In this document: piece after piece, positions 1-8,246 of the stretch | Layout: every line of letters begins with the position of its first letter | How positions within the stretch are numbered: the stretch's first letter is position 1 | DNA from: Actinomycetota bacterium | Lineage (GTDB): Bacteria > Actinomycetota > CADDZG01 > JAHWKV01 > JAOPZY01 | Assembly (NCBI GenBank): GCA_035765775.1 | Contig: DASTWV010000024.1 | Span: 19,297-83,296 of the forward strand | Direction of reading: 5' to 3' | DNA: 64,000 nt | Program-made: the position numbers and the translations under genes | Notes under the pieces: generated by a model | The model's input: only the letters and a program-made list of their open reading frames with translations | The model's database searches: none | What the model was told of the DNA's origin: nothing

Positions 1-1287
1 GGCGGGCGCCGCCTGTCCGGCACGGCGACGATCTCGGGCGCCAAGAACTCCGCTCTCAAGCTGATGGCGGCCACGCTGCTTGCCCGGGGGGAAACCACCC
101 TCACCAACGTTCCCCGGATCATGGACGTCTTCACCATGACCGAGGTACTGCGCCACGTCGGGGCGAAGGTCGGCTTCGAGGGCCAGACGCTGCGGATCGA
201 CACCTCCGGCGACCTCCGTTCCGAGGCCCCTTACGAGCTGGTGCACAAGATGCGGGCGTCCGTGAATGTCCTCGGGCCGTTGCTCGCCCGCCAGGGGCAT
301 TGCCGGGTGGCCATGCCCGGCGGCTGCAACATCGGGACCCGGGGGATCGACCTGCACGAGCAGGCCCTCATGCGCCTGGGGGCCAGCTTCCACTTCGACC
401 ACGGGTACCTGGAGGGCGTGGCCCCGGCGCTGCGGGGGGCGCGGATCGTTCTGGAGTACCCCAGCCGCGGGGCCACCGAGAACGTGCTCACGGCCGCGGT
501 GCTGGCCCAGGGCCGGACGGTGATCGACAACGCCGCCCGGGAGCCTGACATCGTGGACCTGGCCGGGTTCCTCAACCAGATGGGCGCCTGTGTGCGGGGG
601 GCGGGGACCTCGACGATCGAGATCGAGGGCGTCGGGGCCATGCACGCCACCGAGTACCGGGTGCCCTCCGACCCCATCGAGGCGGGCTCGCTGGCCCTCG
701 CCGTGCTGGCCACCAAGGGGGAAGCCGAGCTGATCGGCGCCCGGCCCGCGGATCTCGAGGTGTTCCTGGGCAAGCTGGCCGCCTCCGGGGTGCACTGGGC
801 ACCGACCGACCGGGGCCTGGAAGTGGCACTGGCCCGGCGCCCGCTGGGGGTCGATTTCGCCACGCTGCCGCACCCGGGCTTCCCCACCGACCTCCAGGCC
901 CAGATGCTGGCCTACCTCTGCACCGCCGAGGGCACCAGCATCGTCTCCGAGAACGTCTTCGAGTCCCGCTTCGCCCACGTCGCCGAGCTGGGGCGCATGG
1001 GGGCCGACATCCGGGTGGAGGGCCACCAGGCCGTGGTGCGCGGGGTCTGGCGCCTGGAGGGCGCCCCGGTGGTGGCCCATGACCTGCGGGGCGGGGTGGG
1101 CCTGGTGATCGCCGGCCTGGACGCCGACGGGGTGACCGAGGTGCGAGACATGCACCACGTGGAGCGGGGTTACGAGGACCTGCCGGCCAAGCTGGTAGCC
1201 CTGGGTGCTGAGGTCGAGGCCTCTGACTGGGGCGTGGTGGACATCCGGGAGGCTGAGGCGATGACCGGAGGGGCCACGACCGGCTGA
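1..1287 (+). CDS. murA: UDP-N-acetylglucosamine 1-carboxyvinyltransferase, 5' truncated by window edge
   Basis: This enzyme transfers enolpyruvate from PEP to UDP-GlcNAc, the first committed cytoplasmic step of peptidoglycan synthesis. The frame is open from base 1 and begins in the conserved N-terminal stretch ISGAKNSALK, so only about ten codons are missing. The catalytic-cysteine loop reads MPGGCNIGTRGID, with the Cys at codon 109 of the fragment. The phosphate-clamp region FPTDLQAQ and a C-terminal HVERGYEDLPAKL complete the EPSP-synthase-like fold. The ATG at 64 is internal, not the start. It reads toward the secreted L,D-transpeptidase gene 120 bp downstream, another cell-wall function, but an AT-rich gap suggests that gene has its own promoter. 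Confidence 0.96.
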   Translation, partial: GGRRLSGTATISGAKNSALKLMAATLLARGETTLTNVPRIMDVFTMTEVLRHVGAKVGFEGQTLRIDTSGDLRSEAPYELVHKMRASVNVLGPLLARQGHCRVAMPGGCNIGTRGIDLHEQALMRLGASFHFDHGYLEGVAPALRGARIVLEYPSRGATENVLTAAVLAQGRTVIDNAAREPDIVDLAGFLNQMGACVRGAGTSTIEIEGVGAMHATEYRVPSDPIEAGSLALAVLATKGEAELIGARPADLEVFLGKLAASGVHWAPTDRGLEVALARRPLGVDFATLPHPGFPTDLQAQMLAYLCTAEGTSIVSENVFESRFAHVAELGRMGADIRVEGHQAVVRGVWRLEGAPVVAHDLRGGVGLVIAGLDADGVTEVRDMHHVERGYEDLPAKLVALGAEVEASDWGVVDIREAEAMTGGATTG

Positions 1288-1353
1288 GCCGTGCGGCTGA
1301 GGTGCCGGGCAGGCCGGCATCCGGTTTCCGGCCCGACGGAGTATCCTGACGCA

Positions 1354-1387
1354 CCGATTCATAACAAACCCTTATTTGGTCTAGATT
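1354..1387 (+). promoter_or_regulatory. AT-rich promoter region before the L,D-transpeptidase gene
   Basis: A conspicuously A/T-rich block in otherwise G+C-rich DNA, ending in TAGATT (1382-1387), a TANNNT-type -10 hexamer 19 nt before the chosen ATG at 1407. A second TATCCT lies at 1342-1347. No clear -35 element was found. Inferred only. Confidence 0.35.
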
Positions 1388-1406
1388 GCCCGCTGCCCGG
1401 CTCCCG

Positions 1407-2954
1407 ATGACGTGGCGCCTCCGCGCCTTGGTGCTGCTAGCCGCCCTCCCGCTCCTGGCGGTCCTCCCGGGCCGGGCCGGGGCGGGGCCCCGGGCTGGCG
1501 CGCCCGGCGATGCGCCGCCGCCGCCGGCCTCTCCAGCGCCGGCCGCGGCACCGACCGCCACCGCCCGGGCGTCGGGCACGGTGCTGGCGCCGGGCGGCGA
1601 CAGTGTCTCTGCCTTCGGCACGGCTGCCCAGTTCGGGCCGGCGCAGCCGCTTGCCCTCAACCAGCCGCTGGTGGGGATCGCAGCCCGGCCCGATGGCTCG
1701 GGGTACTGGCTGGCCGCCGCCGACGGCGGGATCTTCAACTACGGGGCGGCGCCCTGGCTGGGGTCGCTCGCCAGCCTCCGGCTCAACGCCCCGGTGGTGG
1801 GGATCGCCTCGGTGCGCGACGGCAACGGGTACTGGCTGGTGGCCGCTGACGGCGGCATCTTCAACTACGGCGACGCCGGCTTCCTCGGCTCGATGGGCGG
1901 GAGGCCGCTCAACGCCCCGGTGGTGGGCATCGCCGCCACACCCGACAGTGGGGGGTACTGGCTGGTGGCCGCTGACGGCGGCATCTTCAACTTCGGCGAC
2001 GCGGGTTTCTACGGCTCGATGGGCGGGAGGCCGCTCAACGCCCCGGTGGTGGGCATCGCGGGCACGGCCGATGGCGCGGGGTACTGGCTCGTCGCCGCCG
2101 ACGGTGGGGTGTTCAACTTCGGCGACGCGGCCTTCGACGGCTCCGCCGGCTCGCTCGGGGTGCAGGTGGCCGGCATCGCCGCCGACCCCAACGGCAGCGG
2201 GTACTGGCTCGCCGGCCACGACGGCCATGTGTACGCCTACCAGGCGCCCGCCCTGGGCGATGGCACTGCCGTGCCGGGCTCGCCCCCGGTGGTGGGGATG
2301 GCCCCGGACGGGACGGACGGCTACTGGCTGCTGGAGGGCGACGCCGCCAACCGGTACTCGATGGCGCCCGGACCGGGGCTGGCGGCGGTCCAACAACGGT
2401 TGCAGAGCCTCGGGTTCTGGGACGGCGGGTCGACCGGGGCCTTGAACGACGCCACCCAGCAGGCCATCTGGGCGTTCCAGAAGGTGGCCGGCCTGCCCCG
2501 GACCGGCACGCTGGATGCCGCCGGCCTCATCGACCTGGCGATCGCCACCCGGCCGCAGGCGCCCCGGCTCCCGGCCGTGGGGTCAGGCAGCCTGATCCTG
2601 GTGGCCAAGGGGCCCGACCTGGTCTACCTCATCAACGGCGGCTACGTCTCCTGGGTGTTCAACACCTCGACCGGCGGCGGGTACACGTACTACTCGGGCG
2701 GGGTGCGGTCGGTGGCGATCACCCCGGATGGGTCCTTCCGCATCGAGTACGGCATCAACGGCTGGCACACCAGCCCGCTCGGCCTCATGTGGCGGCCCCG
2801 CTTCTTCGTGGGCGGCTTCGCCCTGCACGGGGACACCCTGGTGCCGCCGACTCCGGTCTCGCACGGCTGCGTGCGGGTCAGCGTCGAGGCGATGAACTTC
2901 ATCTGGGACAACGGCCTCGCCCCCATCGGGGAGCCGCTCACCGTGGTGGGGTGA
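1407..2954 (+). CDS. secreted L,D-transpeptidase (YkuD) with six propeller-like repeats and a peptidoglycan-binding domain
   Basis: This is an exported cell-wall cross-linking enzyme. The ATG at 1407 (MTWRLRALVLL) starts a typical signal peptide ending near GRAGAG; a TTG at 1386 in the same frame is less likely. A Pro/Ala-rich linker is followed by six repeats of about 40 residues built around GYWLVAADGGIFNYGDA (1656-2378). Next comes a PG_binding_1 domain (AVQQRLQSLGFWDG). Last is a YkuD domain with the catalytic motif HGCVRVS. YkuD enzymes form 3-3 cross-links between diaminopimelate stems. The repeats resemble the blades found in many actinobacterial secreted proteins; their ligand is unknown. 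The domain order is clear, the substrate is inferred. Confidence 0.88.
   Translation: MTWRLRALVLLAALPLLAVLPGRAGAGPRAGAPGDAPPPPASPAPAAAPTATARASGTVLAPGGDSVSAFGTAAQFGPAQPLALNQPLVGIAARPDGSGYWLAAADGGIFNYGAAPWLGSLASLRLNAPVVGIASVRDGNGYWLVAADGGIFNYGDAGFLGSMGGRPLNAPVVGIAATPDSGGYWLVAADGGIFNFGDAGFYGSMGGRPLNAPVVGIAGTADGAGYWLVAADGGVFNFGDAAFDGSAGSLGVQVAGIAADPNGSGYWLAGHDGHVYAYQAPALGDGTAVPGSPPVVGMAPDGTDGYWLLEGDAANRYSMAPGPGLAAVQQRLQSLGFWDGGSTGALNDATQQAIWAFQKVAGLPRTGTLDAAGLIDLAIATRPQAPRLPAVGSGSLILVAKGPDLVYLINGGYVSWVFNTSTGGGYTYYSGGVRSVAITPDGSFRIEYGINGWHTSPLGLMWRPRFFVGGFALHGDTLVPPTPVSHGCVRVSVEAMNFIWDNGLAPIGEPLTVVG
1656..2378 (+). repeat. six in-frame repeats of about 40 codons inside the L,D-transpeptidase gene
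   Basis: Coding repeats, each with the core VVGIA...GYWL.AADGGIFN. Units two and three are nearly identical at DNA level over the stretch encoding YWLVAADGGIFN, which suggests recent duplication or gene conversion. Units five and six are degenerate. Confidence 0.8.
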
Positions 2955-2999
2955 CAGCGGAGCTGGAGGCGGAGCGCTGGGAACACACACTCCCTGAGT

Positions 3000-3005
3000 T
3001 AGGAT
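3000..3005 (+). promoter_or_regulatory. -10 hexamer TAGGAT, leaderless start of the NifU-type gene
   Basis: TAGGAT lies 6 nt before the GTG at 3012, and no Shine-Dalgarno sequence precedes that start. The spacing places the transcription start at the start codon. Confidence 0.55.
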
Positions 3006-3011
3006 GAAGCT

Positions 3012-3236
3012 GTGGAGGAGGCGGTACGTCGCGCGTTGGACAAGATCCGGCCGGCGGTACGGCTCGACGGCGGGGACCTCGAGCTCGTCGGTGTGGTCGA
3101 CGGCGTCGTCACCATCCGCCTCTTCGGGGCCTGCGACGGGTGCCCGATGTCCCCCGTGACCCTGCGGGCCGGGGTGGAGCGCATCCTGCGAGAAGAGGTC
3201 CCCGAGGTCCGCGGCGTGGTCGCCGTGGACGCCTGA
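3012..3236 (+). CDS. NifU C-terminal-domain Fe-S cluster scaffold
   Basis: A 74-residue protein made up of a single NifU C-terminal domain, which assembles a Fe-S cluster and hands it to target proteins in the cytoplasm. The core reads VRLDGGDLELVGV, and the cluster-binding CxxC lies in ACDGCPMS at about residues 40-47. The length fits stand-alone Nfu-type scaffolds. The GTG start is set by the N-terminal EEAVRRALDKIRP, which matches the family, and by the TAGGAT hexamer 6 nt upstream. It stands alone, 37 bp before meaB. The cysteine desulfurase at 17631 would be a plausible sulfur donor, although it is not linked. Confidence 0.88.
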   Translation: MEEAVRRALDKIRPAVRLDGGDLELVGVVDGVVTIRLFGACDGCPMSPVTLRAGVERILREEVPEVRGVVAVDA

Positions 3237-3258
3237 CCTTCCCGCCTGCACCGCGCCG

Positions 3259-3264
3259 TATCCT
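3259..3264 (+). promoter_or_regulatory. -10 hexamer TATCCT before meaB
   Basis: TANNNT hexamer 9 nt before the ATG at 3274, which suggests a leaderless or nearly leaderless transcript. Confidence 0.45.
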
Positions 3265-3273
3265 CTGGGGCTC

Positions 3274-4236
3274 ATGAGCGCGGTCGGGGGTCGCATCAAC
3301 CAGCTCGTCGAGCGGGCGCTGCAGGGTGACCGGGGGTCCATCGCCCGGCTGATCTCCCTGGTGGAGAAGGGGTCGCCGGAGCTGCCCGAAGCGATGGCGG
3401 CGATCTTCCCGCATACCGGGCGGGCGCACGTGGTGGGGATGACCGGGGCGCCGGGCGCGGGCAAGTCCACCCTGGTCGAGACGCTGATCGGCCGGATCCG
3501 GGCGGGTGGGGAGTCGGTGTCGGTGCTGGCGGTCGACCCGACGTCGCCCTTCAGCGGCGGCGCCCTGCTGGGTGATCGGGTGCGCATGCAGGCGCATGCG
3601 ACCGACGCCGGGGTGTTCATCCGCTCGATGGCGGCCCGGGGGCATCTCGGGGGCCTGGCGCTGGCCACTCCCGAGGCGGTGCGGATCGCCGATGCCGCCG
3701 GGGCGGCGTGGGTGCTGATCGAGACCGTGGGGGTCGGCCAGTCCGAGGTGGAGGTGATGCACGCCGCCGACACCGTGGTCGTGGTGGTCACGCCCCGGTG
3801 GGGGGATGGGATCCAGGCCGGCAAGGCGGGCCTGCTGGAGATCGGCGACGTCTTCTGCGTGAACAAGGCCGACCGGGATGGCAGCCGGGAGACCGTGCGG
3901 GATCTCAACCAGATGCTCGATATCGGGGCGCACACGGCCTGGCGGCCGCCCGTCCTGGAGACGGTGGCCTCGGCCGGCACCGGCATTGGCGAGGTATGGG
4001 CGGCGATCGGTGCCCACCGGACGTTCCTCGAGTCGTCCGGCGAAGGTGAGCGGCGGCGGAAGGCCCGGTTGGGCCGGGAGATCGCCTCGGTGGCGGCGGA
4101 GCGGGTGCGCCACACGTTGGAGGCGGACGCCGCGCCGCTGCTGGAGGACCTGGTGCTCAGGGCGCAGCGCCGGGAGATCGACCCGGCAACGGCGGCGGGG
4201 GAGCTGCTCGAGCAGCTGGGGTTGCGAACGGGCTGA
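3274..4236 (+). CDS. meaB: methylmalonyl-CoA mutase-associated GTPase MeaB
   Basis: This G3E-family P-loop GTPase protects and reloads adenosylcobalamin-dependent methylmalonyl-CoA mutase. Residues 45-65 carry the P-loop [12 protein letters not shown]. They are followed by [19 protein letters not shown], the family-specific ARGHLGGL, the switch region [13 protein letters not shown], and the NKAD guanine-specificity motif. The length of 320 residues is normal. It lies 17 bp upstream of the mutase gene in the same direction, the arrangement seen in many bacteria. Older annotations call this family ArgK or LAO/AO transport ATPase. The context here supports the mutase chaperone role. Confidence 0.94.
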   Translation: MSAVGGRINQLVERALQGDRGSIARLISLVEKGSPELPEAMAAIFPHTGRAHVVGMTGAPGAGKSTLVETLIGRIRAGGESVSVLAVDPTSPFSGGALLGDRVRMQAHATDAGVFIRSMAARGHLGGLALATPEAVRIADAAGAAWVLIETVGVGQSEVEVMHAADTVVVVVTPRWGDGIQAGKAGLLEIGDVFCVNKADRDGSRETVRDLNQMLDIGAHTAWRPPVLETVASAGTGIGEVWAAIGAHRTFLESSGEGERRRKARLGREIASVAAERVRHTLEADAAPLLEDLVLRAQRREIDPATAAGELLEQLGLRTG

Positions 4237-4240
4237 CTCC

Positions 4241-4246
4241 TACACT
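4241..4246 (+). promoter_or_regulatory. -10 hexamer TACACT before the mutase gene
   Basis: TACACT lies 7 nt before the ATG at 4254. The gap contains GGAGG, so the start can be read either as leaderless or as a Shine-Dalgarno start from the meaB transcript. Confidence 0.45.
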
Positions 4247-4253
4247 GGAGGAA

Positions 4254-5896
4254 ATGGACGCGTCGAAGGAGGGCTGGCGGGACGCCGATTTCGACACCAT
4301 CTCGTCAGAACCGCTGGAGCCGCTGTACACGCCGTCGGACGTCGCCGGGCTGGAGTACGACCGGGACCTCGGCTCGCCCGGCGAGTACCCCTTCACCCGG
4401 GGCGTCTACCCGACGATGTACCGGGGCCGGCTCTGGACGTTCCGGCAGTTCTCCGGCTTCGGCACGGCGGAGGAGACCAACCGCCGCTACCGCTTCCTGC
4501 TGGAGCAGGGCCAGACCGGGCTGTCGGTCGCCTTCGACATGCCGACGCTCATGGGCCGGGACTCCGACGACCCCCAGTCCGAGGGCGAGGTCGGGCGCTG
4601 CGGGGTGGCTGTGGACTCGGCCGCCGACATGGAGGTGCTCTTCGACGGCATCCCCCTGGACGAGGTCACCACCTCGATGACGATCTCGGGCCCGGCGGCG
4701 ATGGTGCTGGCGATGTGGCTGGTGGTCGCCGAGCGCCGGGGGATCCCCTGGGACCGGCTCCAGGGCACCCTGCAAACCGACATCCTGAAGGAGTACATCG
4801 CTCAGAAGGAGTGGATCTACCCGCCGGAGCCGCACCTGCGGCTGACCGCCGACCTCATGGTCTTCTGCCGGGACCAGGTGCCCCGCTACCACCCGGTGTC
4901 GATCTCCGGCTACCACATCCGGGAGGCGGGCTCGACCGCCGCCCAGGAGCTGGCGTTCACGTTGGCGTCGGGGTTCGCCCATGTCGAGCTGGGCGTGCAG
5001 GCGGGGATGACCCCCGACGAGGTGGCGCTGCATCTGTCGTTCTTCTTCAACTCGCACATGGATTTCTTCGAGGAGATCGCCAAGTTCCGGGCCGCCCCCG
5101 CATCTGGGCCCGGTGGATGCGGGAGCGCTACGGCGTGACCGACGAGCGGGCGCTGCGCCTGCGCTTCCACACCCAGACCGCCGGGTGCTCGCTGACCGCC
5201 CAGCAGCCCTACAACAACGTGGTGCGGACCGCGTTCGAAGCCCTCGCCGCGGTGCTGGGGGGCACCCAGTCCCTGCACACCAACTCGCTGGACGAGGTGC
5301 TGGCCCTGCCCACTGAGGAGGCGGTCGAGCTGGCCCTGCGCACCCAGCAGATCCTGGCCTACGAGACCGGGGTGGCCAACGTGGCCGACCCCCTCGGGGG
5401 GTCGTACTTCGTCGAGGCACTGACCAACCGGGTGGAGGCGGACGCCGAGCGGTACTTCCGCCGGATCGAGGAGATGGGGGAGGGGGCGATCCTCCCGGGG
5501 ATGCTGCGGGGCATCGAGGACGGCTTCTTCCAGGCCGAGATTTCCGACGCCGCCTTCCGCTACCAGCGCCTGGTGGAGCAGGGCCGCAAGGTGGTGGTGG
5601 GGGTGAACCGCTTCACCCGGGCCGAGCGGGGCCGGGAAGTGGGGCTCCTGGAGATCCCACCGGACACCGAGGCGCGTCAGGTGGAGGCGCTGGCCAAGCG
5701 CAAGGCGGGCCGGGAGCCCCGGGCGGTCGAGGGGACCCTCCTGGCCTTGGGTGCCGCGGCGCGGGGGACCGGCAACCCTCGCGGGAACCTAATGGGGCCG
5801 CTGCTGGACTGCGCCCGGGCCGAGTGCACGCTGGGCGAGATGGTGGCCGCCCTGAAGCGGCCATTCGGCATCTACCGGGAGGCCCCGGCGATCTGA
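4254..5896 (+). pseudogene. methylmalonyl-CoA mutase large (catalytic) subunit, interrupted by a one-base frameshift
   Basis: The large subunit catalyses the succinyl-CoA/methylmalonyl-CoA rearrangement with adenosylcobalamin. The first part (4254 to about 5100) has the substrate-channel motif FDMPTLMG and runs to EEIAKFRAA. The homologous continuation ([35 protein letters not shown]) is in another frame from about 5101 to the stop at 5896. The junction is a run of five C's at 5096-5100; one missing base restores a 547-residue protein. The gene ends without a cobalamin-binding domain (no DxHxxG), so it belongs to the split type whose B12-binding subunit is separate, and none lies in this window. 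Everything else looks functional, so a sequencing or assembly error is at least as likely as true decay. Confidence 0.88.
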
Positions 5897-5926
5897 GGGC
5901 GACCTTCGGCGCGATTGTCGTAAGTT

Positions 5927-5969
5927 CTGGGGACTTATTTCCGCCAAAAAGACGGAAATTAGTCCCCAG
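5927..5969 (+). terminator. long hairpin between convergent mutase and idi genes
   Basis: Two 17-nt arms (5927-5943 and 5953-5969) pair with one mismatch around a 9-nt loop. The ends read CTGGGGAC and GTCCCCAG. The right arm contains the idi stop codon (5959-5961) and encodes the last Idi residues. It probably ends transcription from both sides. Confidence 0.6.
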
Positions 5970-6594
5970 TTCTCTTCGCGGACGTGTTCAAACCCTTAGT
6001 GCCGCAGGAGCACGGGTAGGCCGGGTCACCGCCGAACGGGAGGTCGGCCGGACGGGCTGCGGGCCACGCCCGGGGGTCGTCACCCAGGGCCAGGAGCTCG
6101 GGTACCTGGGCCGCGCACCATGGGCTGATGTCGCTCTCGGGGCGGGCGGCGAGCGCGGTCAGGGGCACCCACGCGGTCTCAGCGACCTCGTCTGGGTTCG
6201 GCCACGGGGCAACTCCCGCCGCCAGCGTGGCGCGGAACACGGGACACACCTCGTACTCGATGACTCCCGACGGCATCGCCGCCCGGTAGCGGAACCGGGG
6301 GAGGATGGCGTCCACCGACGCCTCCCCGATCCCCAGCTCATCCGCCAGGCGGCGCCGGACGGCGCGTACCAGCGGCTCGTCAGGCTGGGGGTGGCCGCAG
6401 CAGCTGTTGCTCCACACGCCCGGCCACGTCGCCTTGCTCTCTGCCCGGCGGGCCAGGAGCACCCGGCCGGCGGCGTCGATGGCGTAGCACGAGAACGCCA
6501 GGTGGAGGGGCGTGTCCCGGTGGTGCACCGCGGTTTTGGGGGCGGTACCGATGGCCCTCCCGTCCTCGTCCAGCAGGACGACGAGTTCCGGCAC
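5959..6594 (-). CDS. idi: isopentenyl-diphosphate delta-isomerase, type I
   Basis: This enzyme interconverts IPP and DMAPP, balancing C5 units for isoprenoids such as menaquinone and carotenoids. The Nudix-like fold shows KTAVHHRDTPLHLAFS and the metal/active-site segment WSNSCCGHP with the catalytic Cys. ADELGIGEASV and the acidic IEYEVCPVF supply the second active-site region. At 211 residues it is slightly long: the C-terminal tail after DPAYPCSCG is unusual, and its last codons lie in the intergenic hairpin. It starts with GTG 3 nt after the stop of the upstream dehydrogenase gene, so the two are probably co-transcribed and translationally coupled. Confidence 0.93.
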   Translation of the reverse strand: MPELVVLLDEDGRAIGTAPKTAVHHRDTPLHLAFSCYAIDAAGRVLLARRAESKATWPGVWSNSCCGHPQPDEPLVRAVRRRLADELGIGEASVDAILPRFRYRAAMPSGVIEYEVCPVFRATLAAGVAPWPNPDEVAETAWVPLTALAARPESDISPWCAAQVPELLALGDDPRAWPAARPADLPFGGDPAYPCSCGTKGLNTSAKRTGD

Positions 6595-6597
6595 CGC

Positions 6598-7563
6598 TCA
6601 GTAGGCCAGGTCCACGTCGACCACGCCCTCCAGGGGCTGGCCGTGGATGAAGGCGATGACGTTGCGCTCCACCCGGGCGGCCAGGTCCATGAGCGCCATG
6701 TCCCACGTGTTGGCCACGTGTGGCGTGATGAGGACGTTGTCCATGGCCCACAGCGGGTGGTCGTCGGGGAGCGGCTCGGGGTCCGTGACATCCAGGGCGG
6801 CGCCGGCGATGCGCCGCCCGGCGAGGGCCTCCACCAGGGCCGCGGTGTCCACCAGCTTCCCCCGGGCCACGTTGATGAGCCATGCCTGGCGGCTCATGGC
6901 GCCCAGGAGCCCGGCGTCGAACATGCCCTCGGTCTCCTCGGTCAGGGGGGCGGCGATGACCACGAAATGGGCCTGGCCGATGAGCCCGGGCAGCTCGGCG
7001 ACGGGCGTAGTGGACGATGCCCCCGCCATCGGTGTGCCGCTGCGGTTGACGGCCAGGATGATGGGCTCGTGGGGCTCCAGCAGGCGGGACAGCGCCCGGC
7101 CGATGCCGCCGGTGCCGAGGATGAGCACCTTGCGGCCGGCGAGGCGGCTGGCAGGGACCTCTCCGGGTTCTGCCCAGGAGTGGCGCCGGGCGTACTGGGG
7201 CAGGCCCCGGGACGCGGCGAGGATGAGGGCCAGGGCGTGCTCCGCCACGGCCGGGCCGTAGATGCCCTTGGCCGACGTCCAGGTGCGCTCGTGGTCCAGC
7301 AGCCCCTCCCGGGCCACCCGGTCCACGCCGGCGTAGGGCAGCTGCACCCAGCGGGCCGGCGAGCCGATGAGGATCGACGCCAGCGATTCGGTGTCGTCGG
7401 GATCGGTCCAGATCAGGCCGTCCGCCGCCCCCGGTGGGCCGAGCACCGCCCCCGAGCGCAGGACCGCCTCGGCGATCTGCGGGTACCGGGTGGGGGTCAC
7501 CGAGATCACCTGGGGCCGGAGCTCGCCGGGTTCCCCCTCGGGGAGGATGTAGTCGGGCGCCAT
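6598..7563 (-). CDS. D-isomer-specific 2-hydroxyacid dehydrogenase
   Basis: This NAD(P)-dependent oxidoreductase acts on a 2-hydroxy/2-keto acid pair. The Rossmann motif GTGGIGRALSRLL lies near residue 140. The catalytic Arg is in NVARGKLVDT, and the acidic DVTDPEPLP and the His of LITPHVAN complete the active site. The length of 321 residues is typical of the short glyoxylate/hydroxypyruvate reductase-like branch. There is no ACT domain, so it is not a full serA. The substrate cannot be read from sequence. The gene is divergent from the histidine phosphatase gene with only 36 bp between starts, and is followed by idi after 3 nt. Confidence 0.88.
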   Translation of the reverse strand: MAPDYILPEGEPGELRPQVISVTPTRYPQIAEAVLRSGAVLGPPGAADGLIWTDPDDTESLASILIGSPARWVQLPYAGVDRVAREGLLDHERTWTSAKGIYGPAVAEHALALILAASRGLPQYARRHSWAEPGEVPASRLAGRKVLILGTGGIGRALSRLLEPHEPIILAVNRSGTPMAGASSTTPVAELPGLIGQAHFVVIAAPLTEETEGMFDAGLLGAMSRQAWLINVARGKLVDTAALVEALAGRRIAGAALDVTDPEPLPDDHPLWAMDNVLITPHVANTWDMALMDLAARVERNVIAFIHGQPLEGVVDVDLAY

Positions 7564-7569
7564 GTGCCC

Positions 7570-7575
7570 ACCCTA
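7570..7575 (-). promoter_or_regulatory. -10 hexamer TAGGGT (minus strand) of the dehydrogenase-idi unit
   Basis: On the minus strand TAGGGT lies 6 nt before the ATG at 7563, a leaderless arrangement. Confidence 0.55.
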
Positions 7576-7587
7576 AACGACCCGCGG

Positions 7588-7593
7588 TAGCCT
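7588..7593 (+). promoter_or_regulatory. -10 hexamer TAGCCT of the histidine phosphatase gene
   Basis: TAGCCT lies 6 nt before the GTG at 7600. With the opposing hexamer at 7570-7575 it makes a 36-bp divergent promoter region in which each -35 zone falls in or next to the other gene's start. Confidence 0.55.
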
Positions 7594-7599
7594 CAGGCC

Positions 7600-8235
7600 G
7601 TGCCCTTCACGAGCGAACTGGTCGTTGTGCGCCATGGCGATACCGAATGGGCGATCCACGGACGCCACACCGGGTGCACCGATGTGGCCCTGACCGGGCA
7701 GGGCCGGCGGGAGGCCGCCGCCCTGGCCGGGCTGCTGGCCGGGCGGCAGTTTGCCCGGGTGCTGGTGAGCCCGCTGCAGCGGGCGGAGGAGACCTGCCGT
7801 CTGGCTGGGTTCGGTGACGCCGCCCAGCTGTGCCCCGATCTGGAGGAGTGGAACTACGGCGCCTACGAGGGGCGGACCACCGATGAGATCCTCGCCGAGC
7901 GGCCCGGGTGGTCGCTGTGGCGGGACGGGGTGCCGGGTGGGGAGACGGTGGACGAGGTGGGGGAGCGGGCGGATCGGGTGATCGCCGAGGCCCGGTCGGC
8001 CGGGGGCGACGTCGCCCTGTTCGCCCACGGCCACGTGCTGCGCATCCTGGCCGCCCGCTGGATCGGGATGCCGGCCAGCGCCGGGCAGCACCTGGCGCTC
8101 GACCCCGCCGGGGTGGGTACCCTCGGCTACGAGCACGACTACCCGGTGATCCGGGCCTGGAACCGGACCGTCGATCCAGCGACCGCCCGGACTGGCCCCG
8201 CCAGGCCGGCCGGGCCGGCACCATCGAGATCCTGA
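7600..8235 (+). CDS. histidine phosphatase (phosphoglycerate mutase-like) family protein
   Basis: Cytoplasmic phosphohydrolase of the RHG family. The nucleophile motif VVRHGDTEW lies at residues 8-16, followed by DVALTGQGRREA. The acidic/substrate region is LEEWNYGAYEGRT, and the second catalytic His is in FAHGHVLRIL. At 211 residues it is of the cofactor-independent GpmB/PhoE/CobC-like size. Whether it acts on phosphoglycerate or another phosphoester cannot be decided. Its C-terminus is Pro/Ala-rich. The gene is 11 bp upstream of phosphoglucose isomerase, so a sugar-phosphate role is plausible but inferred. Confidence 0.85.
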   Translation: MPFTSELVVVRHGDTEWAIHGRHTGCTDVALTGQGRREAAALAGLLAGRQFARVLVSPLQRAEETCRLAGFGDAAQLCPDLEEWNYGAYEGRTTDEILAERPGWSLWRDGVPGGETVDEVGERADRVIAEARSAGGDVALFAHGHVLRILAARWIGMPASAGQHLALDPAGVGTLGYEHDYPVIRAWNRTVDPATARTGPARPAGPAPSRS

Positions 8236-8246
8236 GGAGGACAACT

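Noticed and set aside
572..1738. Long minus-strand open frame (388 codons) opposite murA
   Set aside because: It is the shadow of a G+C-rich gene: Arg/Pro/Gly-rich translation, no domain, and it crosses two real genes on the other strand.
1656..2378. Regular repeats that might suggest a CRISPR array
   Set aside because: Units are about 120 bp, in frame, and encode conserved protein repeats with no unique spacers.
3274..4236. Annotation as an arginine/ornithine transport ATPase (ArgK)
   Set aside because: The sequence is a G3E GTPase next to methylmalonyl-CoA mutase; the older transport name is not supported by context.
4254..5138. Treating the first part of the mutase gene as a complete short protein
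   Set aside because: The homologous remainder follows at once in another frame up to 5896, so this is one interrupted gene.
5824..7590. 588-codon plus-strand frame across idi and the dehydrogenase gene
   Set aside because: The minus-strand proteins are complete and conserved; the plus frame is His/Gly/Arg-rich noise.
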